DNA of 64,000 nt from Ignelater luminosus. Its lineage: Eukaryota > Arthropoda > Insecta > Coleoptera > Elateridae. The notes beneath the pieces are model-generated. The model was not told the DNA's origin. It saw only the letters and a list, made by a program, of their open reading frames with translations, and made no database searches. Where the stretch lies: positions 138,633 to 202,632 of the forward strand of contig VTPC01090427.1 in the NCBI GenBank assembly GCA_011009095.1. Direction: 5' to 3'. Positions 1 to 13,500 of this stretch are shown one piece after another. Every line of letters starts with the position of its first letter. Position 1 is the first letter of the stretch. The translations under genes were made by a program, and so were the position numbers.

Positions 1-1851
1 ATTTTAAATAAAATTGTATTGTACTGTAGAAATTTGTGGTAGTAACGATAAGTATGGTATTGAGGACCACAATACAAAGGGTCATAAAATTTATTATACT
101 ATTATACCCAGTTAACAACTTTCTTTCATGTTTCTCAAAATTCTAAACAAATGTTCTTAGTAAGCACCTGAATAACCTTGACTATAATTGCTTGCTTTCA
201 GTCTGTCCGATTTGAACCCAGTTGACTATTATGTTTAAATAACAATTGAAAATTGGGGTTTCTCAGTTACACAACACGGCTGCAGGGCCGTACTTAGGGA
301 CAACATTTAATGAAAAAAAGTGATTTATTAAATTTTGTAAATTTCTAGTATTTTTATGTTAATATCGGTCTATTACAATACGAATAAGCATCTGTTTAAA
401 TAAATACCCCAAGTTTGAAAACACCCTGTATACATACAGACAAACAGACAAACGGAGTTCGTTGAATATGCATATATACATCTTACAAACTAATGTTTTG
501 ACGTTTACTTTCAAACATTTATCAGAGCATTATAGATTTACTGCATCGATGTGTGCATTGAACCTTTCGATGTTATGTAGTGAAAAGTTTTGAAAAAGTA
601 AAAAACTCATATTTTAGTGTAAGTGGATTACATATTTAAACATGGTTTTTAATTCTGAACAGCTTTTCATTATTACAATTCTCGATATTATCAAAAATAA
701 AAGTACTGTACTCTTGTATCAAAGTCGTATTTATTGACAAACCTTCTATATGACTGATAAATTTTGACGTTTGACTACTTCAAGTTGGCTTTTAGATCAT
801 GCAGGACTTTTCAGGAAGAATAACATTTTTCCCTAAAACCAAAAATAAAAAAGTTTTCCATATGTTGTAACTCAAGTAGACACTCTGTATATGTAATATT
901 ATAGTGTCTCCATACAGGAAGATCATATTATTATTTTGAGATTTTAAGAGCAACCAGTTAAGCCCTTGGAAAACCATATTTTTCAAACAAGAAGGTAAAT
1001 TGAGTACATGTGCAGTTATGCATGTTTTTGTTTTCTAAAGTTAGATCTTGGATGTAAAGCCAACTAAGTTATATACGATGATCTGTATACAACTTTGTCC
1101 AAGTTTACATATAGCTACTTCCTAAATACAATTGTTATTAGAAAATTCAACTGTATCTTAATAATGTGCATCGATGTCAAAAAGGTTATAAACTAGAAGT
1201 ATTAATTTCTCATCACAAATTAGATTTAGCAAAGAGATACATATGGAGTATTTTTCTCAATTCCTTTTTCAAACGCAATTTATATCAATTTACATCGTTT
1301 ATGCACAAATTGGAAATGTGAACAACTAGTTGCCATCTTGGCAACATTGTGGAAGTCAGTGTGAGTCATTTGCAATACTAGGCTATTTTCAACATTTCCA
1401 ACAGACTAAAGCAATTAGGACAAGAGTGGCCTTGAAGTGATGGCCGAATTAATTTCCAGTTAATTAATTATTTCTAAAAACAAGTGCAAATTTGTATTTA
1501 AAAAAAGAAGTTTTAAAAGAATATTTTAAGTTTTAAAAAACAAGCCCTGTACAAGAAAATAAGATATTTTAGTTTCAGCAATAAGATATCACTCATTGTA
1601 AAACATAACATACAAAAAGTTTGAAACTTGGCTTAAATTTTATAGCAATTAATAATTAAATAGTGAGGAAGTTCTTCCTGGCCCTTTTAGTTTTTAATTT
1701 ATTGTTAAAGAATCCGATTTTCGTGTATAGAGACCACCTGGCCAACTTTTTCTCATGTGTTATACAGACCTTCTGATTATTTGAATTACTTTAACAGGAC
1801 AATGATATGACATACTATCTCAATAATTAATTACAGTGAAATTAACTATAA
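1..1851. other. AT-rich intergenic DNA, no gene seen
   Basis: No open frame with protein-like composition and no paired splice sites were found on either strand. An ACACCCTGTATA motif sits at 421-432, followed by a short ACAGACAA-type repeat. GGAGTTCGTTGA close by (about 455) recurs at about 4830, so this piece carries the end of a dispersed repeat. The rest looks like unique AT-rich DNA. Confidence 0.6.
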
Positions 1852-3300
1852 AAAAAGCAAACGTATAACTAACTATAGTAGGTAAATTAGGTATGCCGTC
1901 AGCCATGAGCTTGATTTTCTTTTTTTGTTTGATGATGAAATGAAACTTTTTGAATTAGATTGGTAATTGTTTGATTTCTTTTGTTTTTATCGTGAATGAA
2001 CAAATGAAATTCTGAACATACTGCGTATTTGATTAAATACGGGTGTGCTATATCACTGTAATTCATACAGCAACTTATTTTTTTTAACCAAAGGGCCAAA
2101 TAATATTCGCCGCGGCGCAACGGCTTTGCGGACAAAAATTAAAAGTACCATCGACCGATGGAATAGTGCATTTATAAAAAACTCTGCCGATTAATAAAGT
2201 GCAGGGGTATATGGTGAATTTAGGCTGACATTTAGCCATTTCGATTATGTATTTCGTTTTTTAATCGGAATTTTGTGAACTTTTCTTTAGCTTTTTGGCC
2301 TTAACGGCAATTTGCAGTAAAAAAAGTCACTTTTAAAATTTAAAGACGTCAAAATGTATATGAGATTTTAAGTTCATGTTTTAAAGTTTTCTAGCAGTTG
2401 TTGATTTTGTTATTTGTTATTAATCAATACTTTTTTCTTTTCTTATAACTGCATTTAAACTTTCTGTTAGAGAACTCAGCACGTTTTGAACATTAAATTA
2501 AAAAAGCCCGAAATATGAAACTGAATTATATTTCATTTCCAATAACTATATTAATTCTTGAATAGAAATCAAAATTCTAAATCATACGATTTTTTAATTT
2601 GAAATCTGAGGGTTTTGCTCGAAGAAATTAAAACAAGATTAAAAGCTAGAGAATGCTAGTTTAGTTTTGGTTATTGATTTTCCCTAGTTTTTGCTAGAAA
2701 TGTGCAAATATGGTAACTTCTAAAAAGTGTATTTTTACAGAAAGATTTTGTAGTTTCATTAGAGTTTTAAATTTCATGATAATTATCCTTTTTTGAAAAT
2801 TTCCGTTTTTGACCAGCTCATGTCGCGGAAGGTTCGCCCATTCTCTTTCATACAAAATTAAACAGATGATCTGTGAATCCGTCATTCTCTTGATATCGTT
2901 CTGTAATATCTAAGAATGTTCAACTGCAATAAATTCTTGATAGATTCTCTAGGAAAATTATTATACTACAAATGAGAAAATTGTATAAGGTGTACTGAAT
3001 ATAGATACGAAAACAATTTTTAGATGGTTTACAAACTTTTAATATTTTGATATGATTGTTTATCATTTCAAAAGGTTCACTCGAGATTTAATGATACTAA
3101 ATACTTATTAAAATTTATTTCAATACAGAAGCCGTTATCTATTTTTTCTAAAAGTTTTGTTTGGGTGTTTTCCTCTTACTATGTGAAATCACAGGTGCGG
3201 GATTTTATTTTATTTCTTTTTATTAGGTATTTATATACCTAATGTATCATTAAGGCAAGGAAAAGTTTCTGTCTTTTTGGCCGTTAGTTTTTCTGTGAGA
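1852..3300 (+). repeat. Unclassified interspersed repeat, copy 1
   Basis: The segment from about 1852 to 2893 is repeated in the same orientation at about 4855-6130: both begin with AGCAAACGTATAACTAACTA and stay alignable by eye across the block. The part from about 2320 to 3300 also reappears as reverse complement at about 3970-4650, and 2900-3300 recurs directly at about 8050-8440. No transposase or reverse transcriptase is visible, so this is a non-autonomous or heavily decayed element. Boundaries are approximate. Confidence 0.75.
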
Positions 3301-3306
3301 AATCTT

Positions 3307-3650
3307 AATAAAAGGCTTTTGATCGCTTGAATGTAGGTCTGCCCCCTGCCTAAAGGACGATGTGATTCCAGCTCCGTTTGAGAATATACGAATGTTTCCA
3401 TTATCAGGGTGATAACTTAGCTGAATTAAAATTCGCCTCCCAAAACCGTAGTTGCAATAAACTTTAATAAAAGAGTTTTGATAGATCGTATAAAAATTTT
3501 GCCAAAAGGAAATGATTCTAACGGTGTGTTACAAGATGTGAATATTTGTTTTTTTAAGCTGATAACTATCTAAATTAAAATTCACCCCAAGAACGTAGTT
3601 GCAAGAAATTTTAATAAGATTTCTGATAGGATGGAATTTTTCCTCAATTT
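3307..3650 (+). repeat. Tandem subrepeats of about 145 bp
   Basis: Three diverged units begin TTAATAA at about 3307, 3466 and 3609. The first two share the order TTTTGAT, then GATAACT, then TAAATTAAAATTC or similar, then GTAGTTGCAA. The third is cut short. They lie in the spacer between the inverted arms of the surrounding repeat. Confidence 0.55.
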
Positions 3651-4650
3651 GCAAATTGTAAATACTCCGTTAAGTTATTGATTACATTTTTCTTAGAATA
3701 TACCTGACTAATGAAAGTGGACTTTAAACGCAATAGTTTTCTGGCCGAACTTTAGAAGGTTTATTAGGGATAATTACATTCTAAAGAAAAAGTTGTCACT
3801 TAAAAATGCATTAATCATATAATTAACATCTTCTGTGTTTTCATAATGAATATGTAATAATAAAACTGCAATATTTATTTTAAATAAGTAATTCTTGAGA
3901 CTTTCAACTTCTATAAAAAGCGTTTAACTTTTGTATTTTTTTAAATGTGTTTAAATATTTATGGAATATCCTAGAGAAACTAACGGCCAAAACGGCAGTA
4001 TTCCTTATTTGCCTTAATGATACATAAAAGACAAAATAAGATTTCGAAACTGTGAATTCACATAGTAAAGAAAAAATCCAAACAACGCTTTTAGAGAAAA
4101 TAGATAACGGTTTTCATATTGTAATGATATCTGATAAGTACTTAGTACCTTTGAATCACGAGGGAACCTTTTGACATGATAAAAAATCAAAACAAAATGT
4201 TAGTTTGTAGACCATCCAAAAATAGTTTTAGTATCTATATACTGTAAACATTACAGTTTAACATTTTTAGATATTACACAACAATATCAAACAACATGCC
4301 ATGCCCGCTTTCGTCCAGTTACATAGTTGCCACATTTCAAAGATCTATGGTCTATTTGAACTTAAAGATCGCTCAAGATTCTAAAAAGCTATTAAGAATA
4401 CTATGATTTTAAATTTCGATTTCTCTTCAAGAATTAACATAGTTAATAAATAATTATTGGAAATGAAATTGAGTCCAGTTTCATATTTCGTAGTTCTATA
4501 GTAGAAAGTTTAAATACAGAAATAAGGAAAGAGAAAAGTATTGATTAGTAACAAATCACAAAATAAACAACTACTATAAAAAAACTATAAAAAATAAACT
4601 TAAAATTTCATATACTTCTGACGTCTCTAAATTTTACAAGAATTTTTGAA
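3640..4650 (-). repeat. Unclassified interspersed repeat, inverted copy
   Basis: Read on the minus strand, this block matches about 7860-8720 (for example GAATCTTAAGCGACC against the complement of 4370-4385) and, in its distal part, about 2320-3300. Together with copy 1 it forms a large imperfect inverted repeat around a spacer of roughly 0.6 kb. Confidence 0.7.
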
Positions 4651-4854
4651 AATCTTTCAAATTTCGGCGGCCATTTTGATCATGTTCTCTGAAGAGATAT
4701 CAAAAAACGAAGACACTACAAATTCTTTAGTTTTTGAAATAGAATCCAAATCTGAAGTCAAAATTCCAAAATAAAAAAAAATGCGGACAGACAGACAGAC
4801 TTTTCGAATTCTGTAACGACTCTTTTCGGAGTTCGTTGAAAAGTAAAACTACAA

Positions 4855-6130
4855 AAAAGCAAACGTATAACTAACTATAGTAGGCAAACTAGTATGCCGT
4901 TTCTGTTTTTGTTTGATAATGAAATGAAACTTTATGAATTAGATCGGTAATTGTTTGATTTCTTTTGTTTTTTTCCTGAATGAACAAATTAAATTTAGAA
5001 CATACTGCGTATTTGATTTACCATAGTCGATTAATATCATTTCTATCAGCTTAAAGGCGGAGTGTGCTATGTCACTGTAATTTATGAACAACTTATTTTT
5101 TTTATCAAAGGGCCAAATAATCTTCGCCGATGGAAGAGTGAATTTATAAAAATAATAAAGTAGGCATATTGCGAATTTAGGCCGACAATTTACGATTTAG
5201 GTTATTTTGTTTTTTAATCAGAATTTTGTGAACTTTCCTTTAGTTTAGCTTTTTGGCCTTATCTTCTAATCTACATAACATATCAAGAAATTTTGTAGTT
5301 GAATAAGATATTCAAAAATGTTGTTAAACGCACTAAATTATTATCAGTAGAAAATTAATCTCTCTTCAAATATCTATTGATGAGCTTAACTTTTAAAAGT
5401 AACGAGCAATTCTGTACTTGTAACAATTGTTTGTGAAACCCTTAAACAAGTACCGTTTCAAGCAGGTATATTCTAAAAATAAAATCAGGGAAATTCCAAA
5501 ACTCCTTAACAACAGTATGCAGTAAAAGAAGTCACTTGCAAAATATAAAGACGTTAAAAGTATAGGTGTATTATAGGAGATTTTAAATTTATTTTATATA
5601 ATTTTCTAGTAGTTGTCCATTTTGTTATTTGTTATTAATCAATGCTTTTCTCTTCTATATTTCTGCATTTAAACTTTATACCACAGACTCAACACGATTT
5701 AATATTAAATTAAAAAAGTTGGAAATATGAAACTGAATAATTACTTATTACGTTAGAACTTAGAAATATCTTAATTCTTGAAGAGAAATCAAAATTCTAA
5801 ATCATGCGATTTTTTAATTCGAAATCCGAGGGTTTTGCTCGAAGGAATGAAAAGAAGATTCAAAGCTAGAGAACGCTGGCTTATAGTTTTGGCTTTTGAT
5901 CGCTTCTAGCTTTTGCTGGAAAGAGCAAAAATAGAAACTTCTAAAAAGTGTATTTTTATAGAACATTCTAGTTTCATGCTATAAAATGAGAGTTTTAAAT
6001 TTCATGATGATTATCCGTTTTTGAAAATTTTCATTTTTGACCATCTCAGATTCTGAGCTCATATCACAGAAGGATCATTCATTCTTTTTCAAAATTAAAC
6101 AGTAGTCTGAATTTGTCATTCTCAAGTTGT
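4855..6130 (+). repeat. Unclassified interspersed repeat, copy 2
   Basis: This is a direct copy of about 1852-2893. It carries roughly 250 bp of extra sequence at about 5257-5510 that copy 1 lacks. A short GACAGACAGACAGAC tract lies just upstream at about 4786. No coding capacity was recognised. Confidence 0.75.
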
Positions 6131-7859
6131 CTGTGTTCTGGAGTTTAAGCAAGGATTTTCTCTCTTCTTGTACCATGAGATGCAGAAGTGAAAGATCTAG
6201 CAAGATGGTGGAAGTCTTTTTCGCTATTCTGGCAATTCCTTGATTCCAGATTAGTTTCGAATTTCAAGATCACTCCAAGATACTTAATTTCTCTTCTACG
6301 ACTTTGTAATTTCTTCACCGACAAAGTTAGAGGATCTAATCTCTTTGATAACGTCTCTGTATTGGTGAAGGGTACTATTGTAGTCTTTTAGACATTAATC
6401 AAAAAGCCCTCGATTCTCTCCCAGCCCAGTCAAAATGAGCTAGAAGTAATAAGCGCTACAAATATCAGTAACAACTCAAGAGCAATAGTCAGCTTGATAC
6501 ATAGACCAAGATGTAACAGATCCAATGTACCTAAAAGTAAAAAATGGCTTAGCCTGTAATGGAAAACAATTTGGAACCAACAGACCACAGTACAAAACTT
6601 AAAGTTTGTTGTTTTAGATCTTTGTCTTAAGAAAGTTCTCAATTGAAAGATAAGAAGACATTCTAGCGTTTATTTGTAGCTTTCTTTCTCATAGTTTGGT
6701 TATTGTTTTTGTGAGGTTGTTTTGTTTTGGCCATTATAAACTTGTGTTTTGTTGCCTTGCATTAAGATCAACAGTTCTGCGTAATTTTATAGTGGATATG
6801 TGGTAATATTAATCAGTAACGACAAACTCGTATACACCATTTGCCATATTTTCTTGACTTAGATTTGACTCTTTCAATATTGAGTTTTTGTAGTTTGTTG
6901 TCTACTGCAACGAAAAGATATTTCCATGGTAGGTCAAATGCCAAATCGGGGTTCTGGCAAACTTTTCAAAAACCTCAGAGGTTTACATATTCTATGGGCT
7001 TGATTGCTTTCAGGTTAGTGGTTTTGCAGTAATTACAAAGAGTCGGTTTTTATAGCATTTGTTAACTTGGCCTGCTCTGACTGCTCAGATTTCGATCGTG
7101 AGAATAAGAGTTATTTTAAAGTCAATAGATATTAGATCTTGCAGTCTTTATAAGGTTCGTCGAGATTTCTATTGCAAAGTTCTTGCATCTTTATCATTAA
7201 TCACGGAGACTGTCCGTTTCAACCAAATACACTATACTCGGTTGAACGACTGCATTCAAGCACTTTGGTGCCTTCAAGTAGACAACACAAGTTCTTTAAC
7301 AAATGGAGGCTAAAGTTTTTTGATTTTGTTGTATCAAAGACGAAGAGTCATTGAACAGTTTCAGTTTGTGTATGTAAGTGGCTTCTCACAGATAAGTGAC
7401 CTGTTTGCAGTTGAGGTCTGTCCATTATAAGAAACTTCTTAGCTTTTCTCGTTGATAGCTCATCAATAGATTGTTTTTTAACTGTTTCTGGAATAGGCAT
7501 CCCAAATTAGATTTTGTTGTTTTTAGGAAACATTTAGGTATTTCTAGAGTTGGCCCTGTATCATAAAAAGAATCTGATTCCAATTTGGCTAATCAATTGG
7601 CTTTTTTTTTTGCTTCCGAGGTCACTGTGAACTAATACCTAGGTATAAACCAATTTAATTGTATTTTGGCCTGCTATGGTGCAGATATTTCAGTGCAAGT
7701 CTTGACTTTAATCTGCCTCCATTGCTCCCATTTAGAACCTTGAGTGCTGCCTGATTGTCAGATTTACCTTAATAGATACCTATACCTGAATACTTAAAGT
7801 CGAATATTCTGTAGTAGTACTTTAATAATTTGGAAATGTTCAAAAATCTAACTTTGTGG
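6131..7859. other. Intergenic DNA, no gene seen
   Basis: The short open frames here (60-84 codons) have no recognisable motif, no good splice context and biased low-complexity composition. I see no gene, RNA or clear repeat structure apart from the repeats at either side. Confidence 0.5.
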
Positions 7860-8720
7860 AAGTTTTAGTGGTTTCCAAAATGCTTTTGCTTTCTGGTTTA
7901 CATTTTTTGATAGCTTTTTGGAATCTTAAGCGACCTTTAAGTTCAAATAGACAATAGATCCATTTTTTTATAAAGACGGAACTGCATCTTTGAAATGGGG
8001 CAAATATGTAACTAAACGAAGGCAGTCATGGCATACTGTTTGATATATTTCTGTAATATCTAAAAATGTTTAACTACAATAAATTCTTGATAAATTCTCT
8101 AGAAAAGTTATTATACTACAAATGGGAAAATTTTATGATAATGTGCACTGTATATAGATACTAAAACAATTTTTGGATGGTCTACAATCTTTAACATTTT
8201 GATTTGATTTTTTATCATTTCAGAAGGTTAATTCCTGATTTAAGAAATTTAAATACTTATTAAAATTCATTATAATACAGAAGCCGTTATCTATTTTTTT
8301 CTAAAAATTTTGTTTCGGTGTTTTCTTTGTACTATGTGAAATCATAGTTTCGGGATTTTATTTTATTTCTTATTATACCTTATGTATCATTAAGGAAAAT
8401 AAGGAATACTGCCTTTTTGGCCGTTAGTTTCTCTAGGATATTCCATAAATATTTAAACACATTTAAAAAAAATACAAAAGTTAAACCCTTATATAGAAAT
8501 TGAAAGTCTCAAGAATTACTTATATAAAATAAATACTGCTGACAGTTTTACTATTATTTAAAACATAGATGGTAATTTTATGAATAATACGTTTTCAAGT
8601 GACAATTTATTCTATAGAATGTAATTATCCCTAATAAACCTTTTAAAGTGTCACCATTCAGGTATGTTCTATGAAGAATAAAATCAATAACTAACGGGGT
8701 ATTTGCAAATTGTGGAAAAA
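7860..8720 (+). repeat. Unclassified interspersed repeat, copy 3
   Basis: It matches the reverse complement of about 3640-4420 and, from 8050 to 8440, the direct sequence 2900-3300. The shared blocks include TATGTATCATTAAGG and GGCCGTTAGTTTCTCTAGG. It is the third partial copy of the family that fills the left 9 kb. Confidence 0.7.
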
Positions 8721-9790
8721 CCCCATTCTGTGTGATGATTAACTAGAAATAAAATAAGAAAAAGGCACATTTTGATGGTCAAAATTATTATGCGTCGAAC
8801 ATCAAATTAAATTTCCGTGCCATAGGTCGTAAATGCATATAAAGTATTTTGATTTTTAATATACTTGATATTATTAATAACATTACGTTATTTAGTATAG
8901 TGAAGCAAATTAAGAAAAATGTAGAGATTAACTTGAGTCTCTCTATTATATTTATATTTTTTATATAAATCTGCATATCAAATATCACAATAGTAAGATA
9001 GATGAATGATCCTTTTCTCTGCTCAAAAAAATATTTTTTCTACTTTAAATTAAACGCCTTCGCATCGTTACACAGCTATGTCGCCATTATGTGGCATTCG
9101 ACGCCATATTTGTTTTTCAAGTAAACGTTGCAAATAGTTGATTATAATTAATAGAAAGAATATATTACATTACAATCTGCGGATAATTTATTCAAAAGCA
9201 ACAGATCTTTGCTATTAAATGAACATCATGGCAATCTAAAATATTTTACGGCCAATAATTAGAATTTCACTGCTGTGTTATTTTGAACGGCTTTTATTTA
9301 AATTCCGGCATTCATCATTTTATTTCTTCAAATATTTAAGTATAAGTAAATAAATATCATATTCTATTGCAATCTATAATATTGCAAATATCGGTAGCCT
9401 TTTCGTAGATTATAAATCTAAGCCAAATTGGTTTTAAATAGGAAATTTCTTATGACTTAAACATGCGATTTCTATTTTAGATACTTAAGGGCAAAAATTA
9501 GTAATAACATTAAATAAAATTGTGGAATATGAATTAGACTAGAGCTGCTTTTACATTTATTTGGTAGTCTGCTAATATAATAAATTGAGAAAAAATAATT
9601 TAAAACAATCTATCTTTCATTTTAAATATTTTTAGTTTTTTCTTTTTAGGTACCAAGGAAAAATTTTTTTCCGACAACTCATCATCCCTTACCCCTTCCA
9701 CCTACTTCGGTCAAACTTTCAGCAAATGATAATGCAGGATTTCTCCGCGCATGTTCTACTTTCAGTTGACTATTAAAGCACCTGAGCCCT
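8721..9790. other. Intergenic DNA, no gene seen
   Basis: AT-rich sequence with no supported gene or repeat. It leads into the GC-richer upstream region of the PGC-1 family gene. Confidence 0.5.
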
Positions 9791-9851
9791 TTGAACACTA
9801 ACTGACTTGCCTTCGTGGTTCAATGGTTAGGTGTACTACTTGAACACTAAC
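9791..9851 (+). repeat. 37-bp tRNA-half-like insert between 12-bp direct repeats
   Basis: TTGAACACTAAC occurs at 9791-9802 and again at 9840-9851. The 37 bp between contain TGGTTCAATGGTTAGG, which resembles the D-arm/A-box part of a tRNA gene. No matching B box or acceptor partner follows, so this is not a tRNA gene. The flanking repeats look like a target-site duplication. Confidence 0.5.
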
Positions 9852-9879
9852 AGTTACACGATAACTTTGGTTGCGTTAA

Positions 9880-10221
9880 CTTGGCGAGTGGAGTAGGAGT
9901 ATTTTTGTGCCTTAATTAGTGTGATTTACCTAATTGAAGATCTTTTCGTGGTTTTTATTCGTGATAAATAAAATAGTCGCTTGAATTATAGTCGCTGTTT
10001 TATCGAACTATAAAAAATTCAAAGTCGCTATTTGTTCGCGTTATAAAATACGAAGTTCGGATGTCGTAGAAGTTCGTGCGGCTCGTGCACAGTGCTTATG
10101 ATGGTTGCATGCCACATGTGGGTGAATCACAATAGTAAAATTTAATAAACAGAAACTTTATGGACTTATATCATTATTATCTAACATTAAGTTACATTGG
10201 AATAATTAATGCATTTATATG
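9880..10221 (+). promoter_or_regulatory. Probable promoter and non-coding first exon of the PGC-1 family gene
   Basis: The stretch is richer in GC and CpG than its surroundings. TATAAAA lies at 10042-10048. A strong donor (G|GTAAGT) at 10221/10222 pairs with an acceptor ending TTTTAG at 10402, which would leave a 28-nt 5' UTR segment (10403-10430) before the ATG at 10431. The transcription start is not defined by sequence alone, so the left border is a guess. Confidence 0.45.
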
Positions 10222-10430
10222 GTAAGTATTTTTAAGTTGTCATTTCAGTAGTTTTTGCAAAAGATGATAACATACCGCGCTATTAGTTTTCTAACCTCTT
10301 TGTCAATAATTCATAACATAAAAAATCAACAAAGTTTAGTTATATTACGTGTGTAGGTGAAATTATTATATAAGTAACTTATCAAAGTTTATTTCCTTTT
10401 AGAATATTATAAGTTAAGCTTAAATCAAGA

Positions 10431-10511
10431 ATGGTCTCACTGAATAATATGTATCCAGACACGATGAACTTTCAAATCGAAGAGCAGCTCCCATCTTTTG
10501 ATTTAGGATTT
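10431..10511 (+). CDS. srl: PGC-1 family gene, coding exon 1 (residues 1-27)
   Basis: The ATG at 10431 follows TCAAGA and is the first ATG after the acceptor at 10402. The exon ends GGATTT|GTATGT in phase 0. The protein starts MVSLNNMYPD. Confidence 0.85.
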
Positions 10512-13500
10512 GTATGTATAAAATAACTTTGAAATTAGTCTATCAAGAAGTAATGCGTTTTCTTTTCTTTAATTTAGAATATGAGTGATAACTTTGGGTC
10601 TGATTTAATAGCTCAACATCAATGGGACTGGGACTTAGAGAAAGTGTAAGTATAAAACTGTTATTGTTTATCAATGATAAACTTGTAATTTAACATGATA
10701 ATTGACAGTAGATTGAAATCTTCTTGTTTTATTTTAGAATTAACGGAGATGTGGCTGTCATTCCTAGCTGTAGCGAGGTTGCTTCAATGCAGTACGATTC
10801 GAGTTCTCCACCAGCAACAATGGATTGCTACAAATTAAATGGAGATTGGCACAATTTGATGAGCATGGATGTAAGTTAATTTGTGTTTATTTTATTTTTT
10901 TTGTGTTTTTTAATGACTCGTACAAATTTTATTTTTACTGCTTTGAATTGGTCACGATTAATAACATGTTTAGTATCTTTTAGAGTTATTTTTTTTTGGG
11001 ATAATTTTTAAATAATAATTGATACTATTTAATGTATTTAATATAATTTTTTAATAATTAAGTTTTGAATGATAGAAATTAGGAAGGTAAATATATTCAG
11101 TGATTGCACAATTGAATGAATTACAAATAGATGTAGGCAAATCAATATCTTTCTGTTTTCAACATGAAAACAAACTTCAAACAGTAAACACTATAATCAC
11201 ATGATTATCTTTTATCATAAAGTCTGAGTTTAGATTCTTTTATCAAAGTGGAAAGGTTTGATAAAAATTGCTCTTAAAATTTTTAAGTTTGAGAATTGAG
11301 GAAAAAGAGTTTCCGTATTTGTGCGTCCTAAGTTTTATTTTTATCTTGTAAATTTAGAATATTCTTGATAATTTGTTTTTATTTTAATAATCTTCAGGTT
11401 AATGTATATCAAATTAGTGTTTTTATCCTTAAATTATTTTAACTTATAGATCTTAACTTGCGATAAGACTCAAAAGTTGATTAATTTGTTTTTTGCTAGA
11501 TGTAGTAATTCATTGATTTAAAATGTTTCTCTTTGAATATTAAAATTTTGTTGCTATAATTTATTTTCTCGTTTATTATATTTTATGTAGAATTAGTCGT
11601 TTAGCATTTCTTATTATGTTCCAACCATTTGTTTTGCTTCATTGTTAGTTTCTATTCTTAGATTAACATTTAATTTCAAGTACGTTAGGAGGTATTGATT
11701 AGGGTTTCTAAATCTTGACTTTTTCTTTATTCTCGAGGCAATTAGGAATAAATATCATGAAATGAAATTACATTTGTTATCTAGAAAATTGGTTTTTAAA
11801 CATGGTAACGCATTTAATATCTTTTTTTGATAATTTGCAATATTGTTAGAAATTTTATGTAATTGCGGAATATTTCAAACCATAATAGCTAGAAAAATAT
11901 ATTTTAATGATATTATACTTTCTTCTGAGTTCATTTGTGCAGTTGGAATTTCCATTTATGCTTTTGTTTTTGAGTCTTAAATTAAATTTTTATTTTTTTT
12001 CAATTGTTATCAAGTCATTTACGTATTTTTAAATAAAGTAATGAGTTTTAATATAGTTGCATTTGAATTTCAAAATATGCATAGTCTGTTATAAATGTTT
12101 CATATAAGAAGCGAGATATTAGAATATAATTTGCAAAATCTAATGTGCTTTGATTTTTTAAAACTACAGTAGCAATTTGAGAATGATGTCATGATGAAAA
12201 CAAAAAACTTTTATTTGTTTTATTATTGACGTTTTGCTGTCCATGGTACATCCTTATCATTTTGTTTAAAATTTTCTGTCTTATTGTACCTGATATGTTG
12301 TACTTCTATGTTTTTTATTGTGTAAGATTGTTATTATTTTATTTCTCGTTTATATTTTGATTTCCAAATTTTCCTTTAACCCTACTTCTCGTAATTTATC
12401 TTAATTTATCTCGTCATATTAATAAAATATTTTTTTCTAGTCACATTTTCTTTCTCTTTAAATTCTGTATCTATAGATACAGAAAGCATCTTACATATTT
12501 ATATTCATATTCTAAATTAAAGAAAAGGAAAATTTGAAAAACAAGATGTAAGAATGAGAAATAAAATAATAATCATATAATATAAGTATACAACAAATTA
12601 GGTAGTATAGGAAACAAAAATTTCTAAGAAAATGATAAGGATGTACCATGGACATTGAAATGTCAATAATAGAACAAATAGAATAAGAATCAAAACCAAA
12701 ACAGTACTTTAATTTTGTAATATAGGAAGCAGTCGAAGAAAGATACAAGTAAACGAAAACGTTTTATTCAATTGTTAGACAGTATTTTATATCAATCTGG
12801 GTGATTTTTGTGTATTAACCATTATGTCTTTCACATCCAATTACGTTTTTTTGATAACAGGAACAGTAATTAGTTGTGGAAGGCGAAGGTTACCACACAA
12901 ACATCATTCAGATGTTCGTAACAATTGACTGAAACGCTTTTTGTTTCTATTACAGTGTTAGTTTCAAGCTGCTATTGGTATTTTTATAAACCATGGCTCG
13001 CTAGATTCTTCAAACTACATTTAATATTGTAAATCTCGATTACTATTAATTTCATATTTATAGTTAGCGACCTAACGTCTTGTTCGTTGAATTTGCTTTT
13101 AAAATCCTGGCTTTATTAAAATTTTGTATGCACCTACCATGAAAGCAACAAAAAACCAAGTCAAAGATACCCATGAATTCTGAATTTCTTGTCTTTGATA
13201 GTTTCATATTGATAAAAAAATAAAATAAAACAAAAGCTATTAAAGCAATAAGTGACATTTAAATTTTTTTAAAAAAAAACCAAATCAAAGATACCCATGG
13301 ATTCTGAATTTTTTGTCTTTAATATTAATTTCATATTAATAAAAAAAATAAAACAAAAGCTATTAAAACAATAAGTGACATTTAAATTTTGTTTAGGTTA
13401 TTTTTTAATGATTGCATTGCTTGGTTGTCATTTAAATTACCAAATGAAAAATTTTGATTAGTGATTACTTGATTATTGAATTTTCACAAGTTTTAAGCAT

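Noticed and set aside
9803-9839. tRNA gene
   Set aside because: Only a D-arm-like half; no anticodon or acceptor stem, no B box.
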